This document shows, in pieces, positions 33,317 to 42,992 of a DNA stretch of 64,000 nt. Numbering within the stretch: the first letter of the stretch is position 1; each line of letters begins with the position of its first letter. This stretch comes from JAMHWF01 sp035911095 (lineage in GTDB: Bacteria > Pseudomonadota > Gammaproteobacteria > Burkholderiales > Burkholderiaceae_C): contig JAMHWF010000044.1 in assembly GCA_035911095.1 (NCBI GenBank), positions 1 through 64,000 of the forward strand. Direction: 5' to 3'. Under the pieces are notes generated by a model. The model searched no databases. It was given only the letters and a program-made list of their open reading frames with translations, and had not been told where the DNA came from. Made by a program: the position numbers and the translations under genes.

Positions 33317-34744
33317 ATGGTTTCCCGACGCAATTTCCTCGGCGGTGCCGGCGCGGTCACCGCGGCCGTCAGCGCCGCTGCCGTCAGCAAGGTCGCGATG
33401 GCCGCGCTGCCCGAGCCGGTCATGCAGGACAAGCCCGACACGATGCCGCCGCTGGTTCCCAACACCGGCCGCCCCTACAACCCGATCGTCACGCTCAATG
33501 GCTGGACGCTGCCCTGGCGCATGAACGCTGGCGTCAAGGAGTTCCACCTGGTCGCCGAGCCGGTGGTGCGCGAGATGTCGCCCGGCTTCAAAGCGCATCT
33601 GTGGGGCTACAACGGCCAGAGCCCGGGGCCGACGATCGAGGTCGTCGAGGGCGACCGCGTGCGCATCTTCGTGACGAACAAGCTTCCCGAGCACACCAGC
33701 ATCCACTGGCACGGCCAGCGACTGCCCAATGGCATGGACGGCGTGGCCGGGCTGAACCAGCCGGCCATTCCCACGGGCAAGACCTTCGTCTACGAGTTCG
33801 TCGCGCGCCGCCCCGGCACCTTCATGTACCACCCGCACGCCGACGAGATGACGCAGATGGCGATGGGCATGATGGGCTTCTGGATCACCCACCCGAAGGC
33901 GAAGCACCCGCTGATCGACGAGGTGGATCGCGACTTCGTGTTCCTGCTCAATGCCTACGACATCGATCCCGGCGCCTACACGCCGAAGATCATGACGATG
34001 CTGGACTTCAACCTCTGGTCGTGGAACAGCCGTGTGTTTCCGGGGATCGATACCTTGAACGTGCGCAAGAACGACAAGGTCCGCATCCGCATCGGCAATC
34101 TGACGATGACCAACCACCCGATCCACCTGCACGGCCACGAGTTCCTGGTCACCGGCACCGACGGCGGGCCGACACCCAAGAGCACGCGCTGGTACGAGGT
34201 GACCACCGACGTGGCGGTCGGCCAGATGCGCCAGATCGAGTTCCTGGCCGACGAGGAAGGCGACTGGGCCTTCCACTGCCACAAGAGCCACCACACGATG
34301 AATGCGATGGGGCACGACGTGCCGACGATGATCGGCGTCGACCATCGCCAGGTCGTCAAGCAGATCACCAAGCTGGTGCCCGACTACATGGTGATGGCCG
34401 AGCGCGGCATGGCCGACATGGCCGAGATGACGATGCCGCTGCCCGACAACACCGCGCCGATGATGACCGGCGACGGTCCCTTCGGCTCGGTCGAGATGGG
34501 CGGCATGTTCACGATGGTCAAGGTGCGCAAGGACCAGAAGCCGGGCGACTACAAGGACCCGGGCTGGTTCAAGCACCCGGCCGGCACGGTTGCCTACGAG
34601 TGGACCGGCGCGCTGGCCGAGCCGGCGCGCTTCAAGGCCGAGAGCGCCGGCGCGATGCCCGCGAAGAACATGCCGGCCACCGACATCGAAGTCCAGGTCC
34701 GCAAGCCGGTACGCGGCGGCGGCGGCGGACACGCCGGCCACTGA
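33317..34744 (+). CDS. Multicopper oxidase (periplasmic, Tat-exported)
   Basis: A 475-residue oxidase with a twin-arginine signal (SRRNFLGGAG). All copper motifs are present: HWHG (130-133), HPHA (172-175), HPIHLHGH (267-274) and HCHKSHH (320-326). It would oxidise Cu(I) to less toxic Cu(II) in the periplasm. The region 380-470 is Met-rich (MADMAEMTMPLPDN, MGGMFTM), as in CueO/CopA-type oxidases that bind extra copper. It ends in a Gly/His tail. ATG 33317 follows AAGGA. It is followed by a cupredoxin, so the pair may pass electrons or copper. Confidence 0.93.
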   Translation: MVSRRNFLGGAGAVTAAVSAAAVSKVAMAALPEPVMQDKPDTMPPLVPNTGRPYNPIVTLNGWTLPWRMNAGVKEFHLVAEPVVREMSPGFKAHLWGYNGQSPGPTIEVVEGDRVRIFVTNKLPEHTSIHWHGQRLPNGMDGVAGLNQPAIPTGKTFVYEFVARRPGTFMYHPHADEMTQMAMGMMGFWITHPKAKHPLIDEVDRDFVFLLNAYDIDPGAYTPKIMTMLDFNLWSWNSRVFPGIDTLNVRKNDKVRIRIGNLTMTNHPIHLHGHEFLVTGTDGGPTPKSTRWYEVTTDVAVGQMRQIEFLADEEGDWAFHCHKSHHTMNAMGHDVPTMIGVDHRQVVKQITKLVPDYMVMAERGMADMAEMTMPLPDNTAPMMTGDGPFGSVEMGGMFTMVKVRKDQKPGDYKDPGWFKHPAGTVAYEWTGALAEPARFKAESAGAMPAKNMPATDIEVQVRKPVRGGGGGHAGH

Positions 34745-34782
34745 GCTTGCCATCACGAACCACCCACCCCAAGAGGACCTCC

Positions 34783-35274
34783 ATGCCGAACATCAAGACC
34801 CTGCTGCTGGCGGCGCTGATCGCTGCCTCCGGCCTCGCCCAGGCCCATGGCGATGCCGACCATGCCAAGAAGCCGGCTGCCGTCATCAAGGAACAGAAGG
34901 ACTGGGGCATCGCCGGCGATGCCAAGGCCGCCAAGCGGACGGTCGAGGTGAAGATGCTCGATAGCATGCGCTTCAGCCCCGATCGGCTCGACGTCAAGCA
35001 GGGCGAGACGGTCCGCTTCATCGTCCGCAACGACGGCAAGGTGATGCACGAGTTCGTGATCGGCACCAAGGCCGAGAACGACGAGCATGCCGCGCTGATG
35101 ATCAAGTTCCCGACCATGGAGCACGACGCGCCCTACATGGCCCACGTTGCCCCGGGCAAGACCGGCGAGGTCGTCTGGACCTTCAACCGCGCGGGCGAGT
35201 TCGACTTCGCCTGCCTGATCGCCGGCCACTACCAGGCCGGCATGGTGGGCAAGATCGTGGTGGCGGCGCGATGA
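34783..35274 (+). CDS. Cupredoxin-domain protein (periplasmic)
   Basis: A 163-residue exported protein with a signal peptide ending near AQAHG. The plastocyanin/azurin-like fold shows type-1 copper ligands H89, C144, H149 and M154 (FACLIAGHYQAGM). The family usually carries electrons or binds copper in the periplasm; in copper clusters it partners the multicopper oxidase just upstream. ATG 34783 follows AAGAGGA. Its TGA overlaps the next ATG (ATGA). Confidence 0.9.
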   Translation: MPNIKTLLLAALIAASGLAQAHGDADHAKKPAAVIKEQKDWGIAGDAKAAKRTVEVKMLDSMRFSPDRLDVKQGETVRFIVRNDGKVMHEFVIGTKAENDEHAALMIKFPTMEHDAPYMAHVAPGKTGEVVWTFNRAGEFDFACLIAGHYQAGMVGKIVVAAR

Positions 35275-35738
35275 AGAGGCAGCGTCGTCTGATGCTCGCC
35301 GCCGCCTCGGCGGCCGTCCTGCAACTGCTGCCCCCAGTGGCCGCGGCGCAGGGCCGCGGGCCGCTGATGACGGTGTGGAAGAGCCCGACCTGCGGCTGCT
35401 GCAAGGACTGGGTGCGGTATCTCGAGGTCCACGGCTTCGAGGTCCGCTCGCACGACATCGGCAACACCGATGCGCGGGCGCGCCTGGGCATGCCGGTGGC
35501 CTATGGTTCCTGCCACACCGCCCAGGTGGGCGGCTACGCGATCGAGGGGCATGTGCCGGCCCGGGAGATCAAGCGGCTGCTGAAGGAACGCCCCGACGCC
35601 GTCGGGCTGGCAGTGCCGGCGATGCCGCGTGGCTCGCCGGGCATGGACGGCCCCGAGTACGGCGGTCACCAGGACCCCTACGACGTGCTGCTCGTCCGCA
35701 AGGACGGCCGCGTCACCCCTTACCAATCCTATCGATGA
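35271..35738 (+). CDS. DUF411 metal-binding protein (CopG-like)
   Basis: A 155-residue periplasmic protein. A signal peptide (about 1-27) is followed by a DUF411 domain with a thioredoxin-like WKSPTCGCCKDW (C41, C43, C44), C80 in YGSCHTA, and EGHVPAREIKRLL. DUF411 proteins (CopG of Pseudomonas/Cupriavidus) bind Cu and may change its redox state. It starts within the cupredoxin stop codon and is followed by the CusF-like gene after 10 bp. Confidence 0.9.
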   Translation: MKRQRRLMLAAASAAVLQLLPPVAAAQGRGPLMTVWKSPTCGCCKDWVRYLEVHGFEVRSHDIGNTDARARLGMPVAYGSCHTAQVGGYAIEGHVPAREIKRLLKERPDAVGLAVPAMPRGSPGMDGPEYGGHQDPYDVLLVRKDGRVTPYQSYR

Positions 35739-35748
35739 AGGAGTTTTC

Positions 35749-36102
35749 ATGAAGACCCAAGCGCACATCCTGATCGCCGCCATCGCCTTCGCCGCATCGG
35801 CGGCTTCGCTGCCGGCACTGGCCGCGAACGACCACGGCTCGCATGGCTCGCATGCTGCGAAGGCGGCCGGCGCCGCCACCGAGATGACCGACGGCGAGAT
35901 CCGCAAGGTCGACAAGGAAAACGGCAAGCTGACGATCAAGCATGCCGAGATCAAGAGCCTGGACATGCCCGGCATGACCATGGTCTTCCAGGTCAAGGAC
36001 AAGGCGATGCTCGACAAGGTTCAGGCCGGCGACAAGGTGAAGTTCAAGGCGGCCAGCGAGTCGGGCAAGTTCACCGTCACCGAGATCGAGGCGGTGAAGT
36101 GA
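35749..36102 (+). CDS. CusF-like periplasmic copper-binding protein
   Basis: A 117-residue exported protein with signal peptide to about residue 26. The mature part is a CusF-type small barrel with H65 and a DMPGMTMVF motif (M73, M76, M78). In CusF a nearby Trp completes the Cu(I)/Ag(I) site; no Trp is present here. It would shuttle copper in the periplasm to the CusCBA complex encoded downstream. ATG 35749 follows AAGGAG. Confidence 0.88.
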   Translation: MKTQAHILIAAIAFAASAASLPALAANDHGSHGSHAAKAAGAATEMTDGEIRKVDKENGKLTIKHAEIKSLDMPGMTMVFQVKDKAMLDKVQAGDKVKFKAASESGKFTVTEIEAVK

Positions 36103-36151
36103 CCGGTCGTCACATCCACGCCAGCCTCGGGCGCGGCTGAGCGGAGGCGTC

Positions 36152-36355
36152 GTGGCCCACGAACTCCATGCCGTCGCCGGGCAGTCGCACGAGACGCTGA
36201 CGACGCTGCTGGTCGGCGGCGGCGTGGGGGCGGCATTGCTGATCGGCTTCGTCGCCTACCTCGTGTGGCGCGATCGCCGTCGCCCGCGGCGCGGCAGCCC
36301 GAAGCCGGGCGGGAAGAACCGGCTGCGCATCCCGCGCGCCGGGCGGGCGCCGTGA
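36152..36355 (+). CDS. Small single-pass membrane protein (67 aa)
   Basis: Starts with GTG at 36152 after GGAGG. It has an N-terminal HELHAVAGQSHE segment, one hydrophobic helix (LLVGGGVGAALLIGFVAYLVW) and a strongly basic cytoplasmic tail (RDRRRPRRGSPKPGG). Not a named family. Its place in the copper operon suggests an accessory membrane role; no metal motif beyond two histidines is visible. Confidence 0.6.
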   Translation: MAHELHAVAGQSHETLTTLLVGGGVGAALLIGFVAYLVWRDRRRPRRGSPKPGGKNRLRIPRAGRAP

Positions 36356-36407
36356 GGACGGTGCGGCGCTCGGTGCCGGTGGGTCCGATGTGGGCTAAGC
36401 TTTCGCC

Positions 36408-36821
36408 ATGGGGTTGAACCGCACGCTTCGCCGCTGGGTCGTCGGCGCCATGATGGCGGTGCTGCTGTTCGCGCAGCTCGCGACGGCGGCCTATGCCTGC
36501 CCGGCGCAGGGTCAGGCCGGCGGCGAGAGCCCGCAATCCATGGCCGGCATGCCCTGTGCGGAGATGATGGCGGGCGCACTGCCGGTCGACGACGCGCAGC
36601 CGGGCCTATGCCACGAGCACTGCCAGGCGGACACCGCGCAGCCGCCCGCTGATCCGTCGCAGTTCACCAATGTGCCCGCCGCAGCGATGGCGGGCTACTT
36701 CATCGTGTCGGTGCCGCTTGCGAAAGCGGGCGCCGACGGTCGCTGGTCGGCGCAGGAGCGTCGCCTCGACCGCGCGCCGCCCCACGACCACCGCGTCGTC
36801 CACTGCTGCTGGCGCATTTGA
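36408..36821 (+). CDS. Exported Cys/Met/His-rich protein of the copper cluster
   Basis: A 137-residue protein with a signal peptide (MMAVLLFAQLATAAYACP). The mature region has MAGMPCAEMMAG and LCHEHCQAD, consistent with copper binding in the periplasm, and ends with HHRVVHCCW-like residues. No confident family name; DUF2946-like proteins are a possible relation. It lies just before the cusCBA operon. No strong ribosome site is visible before ATG 36408. Confidence 0.6.
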   Translation: MGLNRTLRRWVVGAMMAVLLFAQLATAAYACPAQGQAGGESPQSMAGMPCAEMMAGALPVDDAQPGLCHEHCQADTAQPPADPSQFTNVPAAAMAGYFIVSVPLAKAGADGRWSAQERRLDRAPPHDHRVVHCCWRI

Positions 36822-36889
36822 TCTCCTGAAGTTCCGGCCTGAGGTGCGGGCGATGCCCGCACCGACCTCGTCGATCTTCAGGAGTGACC

Positions 36890-38200
36890 ATGAATCCTCG
36901 TTTGCCGGTCGCGGCCGCGCGTCTCGCGGCCTGCCGTGTGCTGCTGCCGCTGCTGTTGCAGTGGCCGCTCGCCCAGGCGCTCGCAGCACCACCTTCCATG
37001 CTGCCTATCGATGCCGCCGTGGGCATCGCAACCAGCCATTCCCGTCAGGTCGATGCGATGGCCGCCCAGGTCCGTGCCGCGCGGGAGCGGACCGTGGCGG
37101 CCGGCCAGCGCCCCGATCCGGTCCTCAAGCTCGGCCTGAACAACCTGCCGATCGACGGCCCGGACCGGTTCAGCGTCACGCGCGACTTCATGACGATGCG
37201 CTCGGTCGGTCTGATGCAGGAGTTCACCCGTGCCGACAAGCGCTTGGCACGCAGCGCGCGGGCCGAGCGCGATGTGGCGCTGGCCGAGGCCGAGCGCCTG
37301 CAGGCCGTGGCTGCGGTGCAGCGCGACGCCGCGCTCGCCTGGCTGGACCGCTCCTTCGCCGAGTCGATGCGCGAGCAGTTGCTCGGGCAGATCGCGCAGG
37401 CCGGCCAGCAGGTGCAGGCGGCCGAGGCGCTGTACCGCAGCGGCCGCGGGGCCCAGACCGACGTGTACGCCGGGCGCAGCGAGGTCGAAGCCCTGCGCGA
37501 CCGGCTCGACGAGGCCGAGCGCGAGATCGAGGTTGCAACCGTACGGCTCGCACGTTTCGTCGGCGATGCGGCCAATGAGCCGTTGGGCTCGCGACCGGCT
37601 TTTGTGCTCCCCGCGTGGCTGGCGCTGGATGGGGCCGTCGCGCTCGACGCCTTGCCCGACATCGCCGCCCGTCGCGAGCAGGAAGCCGCTGCGGTGGCCG
37701 ATGCGCAGGTGGCCGACGCCGAGCGGCGGGCCGACTGGAGCGTGGAGGTGATGTACAGCCAGCGCGGCACGGCCTACTCGAACATGGTCTCGATCAATCT
37801 GTCGGTGCCGCTGCAGTGGGACCGTGCGAACCGCCAGGATCGCGAGCATGCCGCGACGCTCGCGCGGATCGATGAGGCGCGTGCCCGGCGCGAGGATGCC
37901 GAGCGCGGCGTCCAGGCCGAACTCCAGTCCGGGCAGCGGGCCTGGCGGAGTCACGAGCGCCGCTTGCGCCGCCACGACGAAGCCCTGCTGCCGCTGGCCG
38001 AGCAGCGAGCCGCTGCGGCGCTGAGCGCCTATGCAGCCGGCAGCGGCACGCTCGCCGCCGTCTTCGAAGCGCGCCGCAACGCGCTGCAGGTCCATCTGGA
38101 CCGCCTGTCCATCGAGGCCGACATCGCTCGCCTCTGGGCTCAACTGAACTTCCTGATGCCGCAGCCCGACGGCCAGGCCCTTCCGAGGAGCACGCCATGA
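36890..38200 (+). CDS. cusC: CusC-like outer membrane efflux protein (TolC family)
   Basis: A 436-residue exported TolC-family protein with long coiled-coil helices (RTVAAGQRPDPVLKLGLNNLP, YRSGRGAQTDVYAGRSEVE). It forms the outer-membrane channel of a heavy-metal RND efflux pump with the next two gene products. A signal peptide precedes residue 32; there is no lipobox cysteine, unlike CusC of E. coli. ATG 36890 follows AGGAG. It overlaps cusB by 4 bp. Confidence 0.9.
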   Translation: MNPRLPVAAARLAACRVLLPLLLQWPLAQALAAPPSMLPIDAAVGIATSHSRQVDAMAAQVRAARERTVAAGQRPDPVLKLGLNNLPIDGPDRFSVTRDFMTMRSVGLMQEFTRADKRLARSARAERDVALAEAERLQAVAAVQRDAALAWLDRSFAESMREQLLGQIAQAGQQVQAAEALYRSGRGAQTDVYAGRSEVEALRDRLDEAEREIEVATVRLARFVGDAANEPLGSRPAFVLPAWLALDGAVALDALPDIAARREQEAAAVADAQVADAERRADWSVEVMYSQRGTAYSNMVSINLSVPLQWDRANRQDREHAATLARIDEARARREDAERGVQAELQSGQRAWRSHERRLRRHDEALLPLAEQRAAAALSAYAAGSGTLAAVFEARRNALQVHLDRLSIEADIARLWAQLNFLMPQPDGQALPRSTP

Positions 38201-39813
38201 AGCTGCGCAATGTCCTGATCGCCACAGCCATGCTGGCCGCCCTGGGCGCCGGAGGCTACGCACTCCACCAGTTCGGCATGATGCAGGGCAGGGCCGAGTC
38301 CGGTCCCGCCACCTCCGCGGCGACGACACCCGTGGAAGACCCGACCAGCAGCATCGCCGCTGGCGAGGCCGCGACGCGTCGCCACATCGAAGCCGGCATC
38401 AAGGCCGGCGAGATCGACCCCGCCACGGGCAAGCCGATCCTCTATTACCACGACCCGATGGTGCCGGGGAAGCGCTTCGACGCGCCGGCCAAGTCGCCCT
38501 TCATGGACATGATGCTGGTGCCGGTCTACGGCGGCGCCGGCGGCGACGACCAGGGCACGGTCACGGTGAGCCCGCGTATCCAGCAGAACCTGGGCGTGCG
38601 CACCGCCGTGGTCGAGGAGGGAGTGCTTCAACCCATGGTCAGCGTGGTCGGCAGCATCGCCTGGAACGAGCGTGACCAGTCGGTGGTGCAGGCGCGCGCG
38701 ACCGGCTACCTCGAGAAGCTGTATGTGCGCGCGACGCTCGACCGCGTGCGCGCCGGCCAGCCCTTCGCCGAGCTCTACGTGCCCGACTGGGTGGCGGCCC
38801 AGGAGGAGTATCTGGCCGTGCGCCGCATCGCACCGGGTGACGCGGCCCTGCTGGCGGCGGCGCGGCAGCGCCTGCTGCTGGCGGGCATGAGCGAGACCCA
38901 GGTCGCGCGGGTGGATGCGGCGGGGACCGTGCAGCCGCGCATCACGATCGTTGCGCCGTCGAGCGGCGTCGTGGCCGAACTGGTTGCCCGCGAGGGCATG
39001 ACGGTGAGCCCAGGGATGATGCTCGCGCGCATCAACGGCCTGGCCAGCGTCTGGGCCTTGGCCGAACTGCCCGAGAGCCAGGCGGCGCTGGTGCGCCCCG
39101 GCAGCCAGGTCGAGGCACGCAGCCCCGGCGTGCCGGGGGCGGTGTTCCGCGGCAGCGTGCAGGCGCTGCTGCCCGACGTGAACCCCACGACGCGGACGCT
39201 GAAGGCGCGGGTGCAGTTCGCCAACCCCGAGGGGCGGCTGGTGCCGGGCCTCTTCGTCACGATGCAGTTCATGGACATGCGCGCCGAGAAGGCCCTGCTG
39301 GTGCCGACCGAGGCGGTGATCCAGACCGGCCGCCGCGCGGTGGTGATGGTGGCCGAGGACGGTGGGCGCTTCGCTCCGGTCGATGTCGAGACCGGGCTGG
39401 AGACCGGCGGCCGGACCGAGATCAAGCGCGGCTTGAAGGCCGGGCAGCGCGTCGTGGTGTCGTCGCAGTTCCTGATCGACTCCGAGGCGAGCCTGAAAGG
39501 GGTGGAAGCGCGGCTGAACCAGGACCCGGCCCCGAGCGCCGCCGACAAGGCCGAGCGCCACCGCGGCGAAGCGCTGATCGAGGCCCTGGGCCGCGACACC
39601 GTGACGCTCAGCCACGGGCCGGTGCCGAGCATCAAGTGGGACGCGATGACGATGGAGTTCAGGCTGCCGCCGCCGAATCAGCGACCGCGCGGTCTGGAGA
39701 CTGGCGACCGGGTCGACTTCGAGTTCTACATGCACCCCGATGACGGGCCGACGGTGACGCGGCTCACGCTGCTGCCGCCGGTGGTGCCCGCGGCCCCGGG
39801 AGCCTCGCGATGA
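38197..39813 (+). CDS. cusB: CusB-like RND periplasmic adaptor with metal-binding ends
   Basis: A 538-residue adaptor. After a signal/anchor it carries a heavy-metal-binding segment (YYHDPMVPGKRFDAPAKSPF, about 83-102, continuing to MDMM), then barrel-sandwich and beta-barrel adaptor domains. The C-terminal 95 residues are CusF-like (HGPVPSIKWDAMTMEF), with the Trp and Met pair of a Cu(I)/Ag(I) site. It links CusA to CusC and may load metal onto the pump. Starts within the cusC stop (ATGA) and overlaps cusA likewise. Confidence 0.93.
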   Translation: MKLRNVLIATAMLAALGAGGYALHQFGMMQGRAESGPATSAATTPVEDPTSSIAAGEAATRRHIEAGIKAGEIDPATGKPILYYHDPMVPGKRFDAPAKSPFMDMMLVPVYGGAGGDDQGTVTVSPRIQQNLGVRTAVVEEGVLQPMVSVVGSIAWNERDQSVVQARATGYLEKLYVRATLDRVRAGQPFAELYVPDWVAAQEEYLAVRRIAPGDAALLAAARQRLLLAGMSETQVARVDAAGTVQPRITIVAPSSGVVAELVAREGMTVSPGMMLARINGLASVWALAELPESQAALVRPGSQVEARSPGVPGAVFRGSVQALLPDVNPTTRTLKARVQFANPEGRLVPGLFVTMQFMDMRAEKALLVPTEAVIQTGRRAVVMVAEDGGRFAPVDVETGLETGGRTEIKRGLKAGQRVVVSSQFLIDSEASLKGVEARLNQDPAPSAADKAERHRGEALIEALGRDTVTLSHGPVPSIKWDAMTMEFRLPPPNQRPRGLETGDRVDFEFYMHPDDGPTVTRLTLLPPVVPAAPGASR

Positions 39814-42800
39814 TCGCCGCGCTGATCCGGTGGTCCATCGTCAACCGCTTCCTGGTGCTGTTGGCCACAGTCATCGTCACCGCCTGGGGCCTGTGGGCGG
39901 TGCAGCGCACGCCGCTCGATGCGCTGCCCGACCTGTCGGACGTGCAGGTCATCATCCGAACGCCCTACCCGGGGCAGGCGCCTCGCATCGTCGAGAACCA
40001 GGTGACCTACCCGTTGACGACGACGATGCTGTCGGTGCCGGGCGCCAAGGTCGTTCGCGGCTACTCGTTCTTCGGCGACAGCTTCGTCTACGTGCTGTTC
40101 GACGACGGCACCGACCCCTACTGGGCGCGCTCGCGGGTGCTGGAGTACCTGAACCAGGTGCAGTCGCGCCTGCCGGCGGCGGCGAAGCCGGCGCTCGGAC
40201 CGGATGCGACCGGTGTGGGCTGGATCTACCAGTACGCGCTGGTCGACCGCAGCGGAACGATGGACACCGGCCAGTTGCGCGCTCTGCAGGACTGGTTCCT
40301 GAAGTACGAGCTGAAGACCGTGCCCAACGTGGCCGAGGTGGCGTCGGTGGGCGGCATGGTGAGGCAGTACCAGGTGCTGCTCGATCCGGACAAGCTGGCG
40401 GCCTACAACATCCCGCACGGCGATGTGATCGATGCGATCCGCAATGCCAACCAGGAGGCCGGCGGCTCGGTGTTGGAGCTGGGCGAGGCCGAGTACGTGG
40501 TGCGCGCCTCGGGCCTGCTGGCGACGCTGGACGACTTCCGCAAGATCCCGCTCACCGCCACCGACACCGGCATCAGCGTGCGCCTCGGCGACGTGGCGCG
40601 CATTCAGGTCGGGCCCGAAATGCGCCGCGGCATCGGCGAACTCGACGGCGAGGGCGAGGCCACCGGCGGCGTGATCGTGATGCGCTCGGGCAAGAACGCG
40701 CTGGAGACCATCGCCGCCGTCAAGGCCAAGATCGCGTCGCTGCAGGCCAGCCTGCCGAAGGGCGTGGAGATCGTGCCGACCTACGACCGCTCCAGCCTGA
40801 TCGAACGAGCCGTCGAGAACCTCAGCCACAAGCTGATCGAGGAGTTCATCGTCGTCGCGCTGGTCTGCGTGGTGTTCCTGTTTCACCTGCGCTCGGCCTT
40901 CGTGGCCATCGTCACGCTGCCGCTCGGCATCCTGGCGAGCTTCATCGTCATGCACTACCAGGGCGTCAACGCCAACGTGATGTCGCTGGGCGGCATCGCG
41001 ATCGCGATCGGCGCGATGGTCGACGCGGCGGTGGTGATGATCGAAAACGCACACAAGCACATCGAGGCCTGGCGGCACCAGCACCCAGGCGAGGACCTGA
41101 AGGGCGAGGCGCAGTGGCGTGTGGTCGGCGACGCGGCGGTCGAGGTCGGCCCGGCGCTGTTCTTCTCGCTGCTGATCATCACGCTGAGCTTCATCCCGGT
41201 GTTCACGCTCGAAGCGCAGGAAGGCCGGCTGTTCTCGCCGCTGGCCTACACGAAGACCTATGCGATGGCGGCCTCGGCCGGGCTGGCGGTGACGCTGGTG
41301 CCGGTGCTGATGGGCTACCTGATCCGCGGGCGCATCCCCGACGAACGGCGCAACCCGCTGAACCGCGCATTGATCGCCGCGTACCGGCCGCTGCTCGACG
41401 GCGTGCTGGCCTGGCCGAAGACGACGATCGCCGTCGCCGTGCTGCTGCTCGCCAGCACCGCCTGGCCGATCCTGAAGATCGGCGGCGAGTTCATGCCGCC
41501 GCTGGACGAGGGCGACTTGCTGTACATGCCAACCGCGCTGCCCGGCCTGTCGGCGGGCAAGGCGGCCGAGTTGCTGCAGCAGACCGACCGGCTGATCAAG
41601 ACGCTGCCGGAGGTGCAATCGGTCTACGGCAAGGCCGGCCGCGCCGAGACGGCTACCGACCCGGCGCCGATGGAAATGTTCGAGACCACGATCCAGTTCA
41701 AGCCCAAGAGCGAGTGGCGAGACGGCATGACCAGCGACAAACTGGTCGAGGAACTGGACCGCATCGTCAAGGTGCCGGGACTGTCGAACATCTGGGTGCC
41801 GCCAATCCGCAACCGCATCGACATGCTGGCCACCGGCATCAAGAGCCCGGTGGGCATCAAGGTGGCCGGCACCGAACTGGCCGAGATCGACCGCATCGCC
41901 GGCGAGATCGAGAAGGCGGTGAAGGGCGTGCCGGGCGTCAGCAGCGCACTCGCCGAGCGGCTGACCGGCGGGCGCTATGTCGACGTGAATATCAACCGCG
42001 ATGCAGCGGCGCGCTACGGCATGAACATCGCCGATGTGCAGTCGGTCATCAGCGCCGCGGTCGGCGGCGACAACGTCGGCGAGACGGTCGAGGGCCTGCA
42101 GCGCTTCCCGATCAACGTGCGGTATCCGAGGGAGACGCGCGATTCCTTGGAGAAGCTGCGCACGCTGCCCTTCCTGACACCGCGCGGCGCGCGCATCGTG
42201 CTGTCGGATGTGGCCGAACTGCGCATCAGCGACGGCCCGCCGATGCTGCGCAGCGAGAACGCGCGGCTGGCCGGCTTCGTCTACGTCGACATCCGCGGGC
42301 GCGACCTGAAGTCAGCGGTACAGGACATGCAGAAGGCGGTGGCCGAGCAGGTGAAGCTGACGCCCGGCTACTCGGTCTCGTGGTCGGGTCAGTTCGAGTT
42401 CCTGGAGCGCGCGACGGCCAAGCTCAAGGTCGTCGTGCCCTTTACGCTGGGCATTATCTTCGTGCTGCTCTACCTGACCTTTCGCCGCTTCGACGAGGCG
42501 CTGCTGATCCTGGCGACGCTGCCCTTCGCGCTGATCGGCGGCTTCTGGCTGCTCTATCTTCTGGGCTACAACCTCAGCGTGGCCGGCGCCATCGGCTTCA
42601 TCGCGCTAGCCGGGGTGGCGGCCGAGTTCGGCGTCATCATGCTGCTGTACCTGAAGCAGGCCTGGGAGGCGCGGCTGGCGCGTGGCGCAGCGAGCGACGA
42701 CGACCTGCTCGATGCCATCCGCGACGGCGCTGTGCTGCGCGTGCGGCCCAAGGCGATGACCGTGGCCGTCATCATCGCGGGCCTGGTGCCGATCATGTTC

Positions 42801-42953
42801 GGTGGCGGTACCGGCTCCGAGGTGATGCAGCGCATCGCCGCGCCGATGGTAGGTGGCATGGTGACGGCGCCGTTGTTGTCGATGTTCGTGGTGCCGGCGG
42901 TGTATCGGCTGATACGCCGTCGAGGTAATTCTCTGTACAGGTCGACAAGCTGA
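39810..42953 (+). CDS. cusA: CusA-like heavy-metal RND efflux pump
   Basis: A 1047-residue inner-membrane transporter of the HME-RND family. It has a first helix (FLVLLATVIVTAWGLWAVQ), large periplasmic loops, a helix 4 with GGIAIAIGAMVDAAVVMIENA (the proton-relay acidic residues), and a C-terminal GGGTGSEVMQRIAAPMVGGM. It exports Cu(I)/Ag(I) from periplasm or cytoplasm across the outer membrane using proton flow. The length is normal. Translation is coupled to cusB. It is the last gene of the copper cluster. Confidence 0.95.
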   Translation: MIAALIRWSIVNRFLVLLATVIVTAWGLWAVQRTPLDALPDLSDVQVIIRTPYPGQAPRIVENQVTYPLTTTMLSVPGAKVVRGYSFFGDSFVYVLFDDGTDPYWARSRVLEYLNQVQSRLPAAAKPALGPDATGVGWIYQYALVDRSGTMDTGQLRALQDWFLKYELKTVPNVAEVASVGGMVRQYQVLLDPDKLAAYNIPHGDVIDAIRNANQEAGGSVLELGEAEYVVRASGLLATLDDFRKIPLTATDTGISVRLGDVARIQVGPEMRRGIGELDGEGEATGGVIVMRSGKNALETIAAVKAKIASLQASLPKGVEIVPTYDRSSLIERAVENLSHKLIEEFIVVALVCVVFLFHLRSAFVAIVTLPLGILASFIVMHYQGVNANVMSLGGIAIAIGAMVDAAVVMIENAHKHIEAWRHQHPGEDLKGEAQWRVVGDAAVEVGPALFFSLLIITLSFIPVFTLEAQEGRLFSPLAYTKTYAMAASAGLAVTLVPVLMGYLIRGRIPDERRNPLNRALIAAYRPLLDGVLAWPKTTIAVAVLLLASTAWPILKIGGEFMPPLDEGDLLYMPTALPGLSAGKAAELLQQTDRLIKTLPEVQSVYGKAGRAETATDPAPMEMFETTIQFKPKSEWRDGMTSDKLVEELDRIVKVPGLSNIWVPPIRNRIDMLATGIKSPVGIKVAGTELAEIDRIAGEIEKAVKGVPGVSSALAERLTGGRYVDVNINRDAAARYGMNIADVQSVISAAVGGDNVGETVEGLQRFPINVRYPRETRDSLEKLRTLPFLTPRGARIVLSDVAELRISDGPPMLRSENARLAGFVYVDIRGRDLKSAVQDMQKAVAEQVKLTPGYSVSWSGQFEFLERATAKLKVVVPFTLGIIFVLLYLTFRRFDEALLILATLPFALIGGFWLLYLLGYNLSVAGAIGFIALAGVAAEFGVIMLLYLKQAWEARLARGAASDDDLLDAIRDGAVLRVRPKAMTVAVIIAGLVPIMFGGGTGSEVMQRIAAPMVGGMVTAPLLSMFVVPAVYRLIRRRGNSLYRSTS

Positions 42954-42992
42954 ACGTCCGGCTGACGCGTGCGCTCAACGTGCAACAACGAA

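Noticed and set aside
33158..34756. 532-codon minus-strand frame opposite the multicopper oxidase
   Set aside because: Shadow frame; the plus strand has all multicopper oxidase motifs and a Tat signal.
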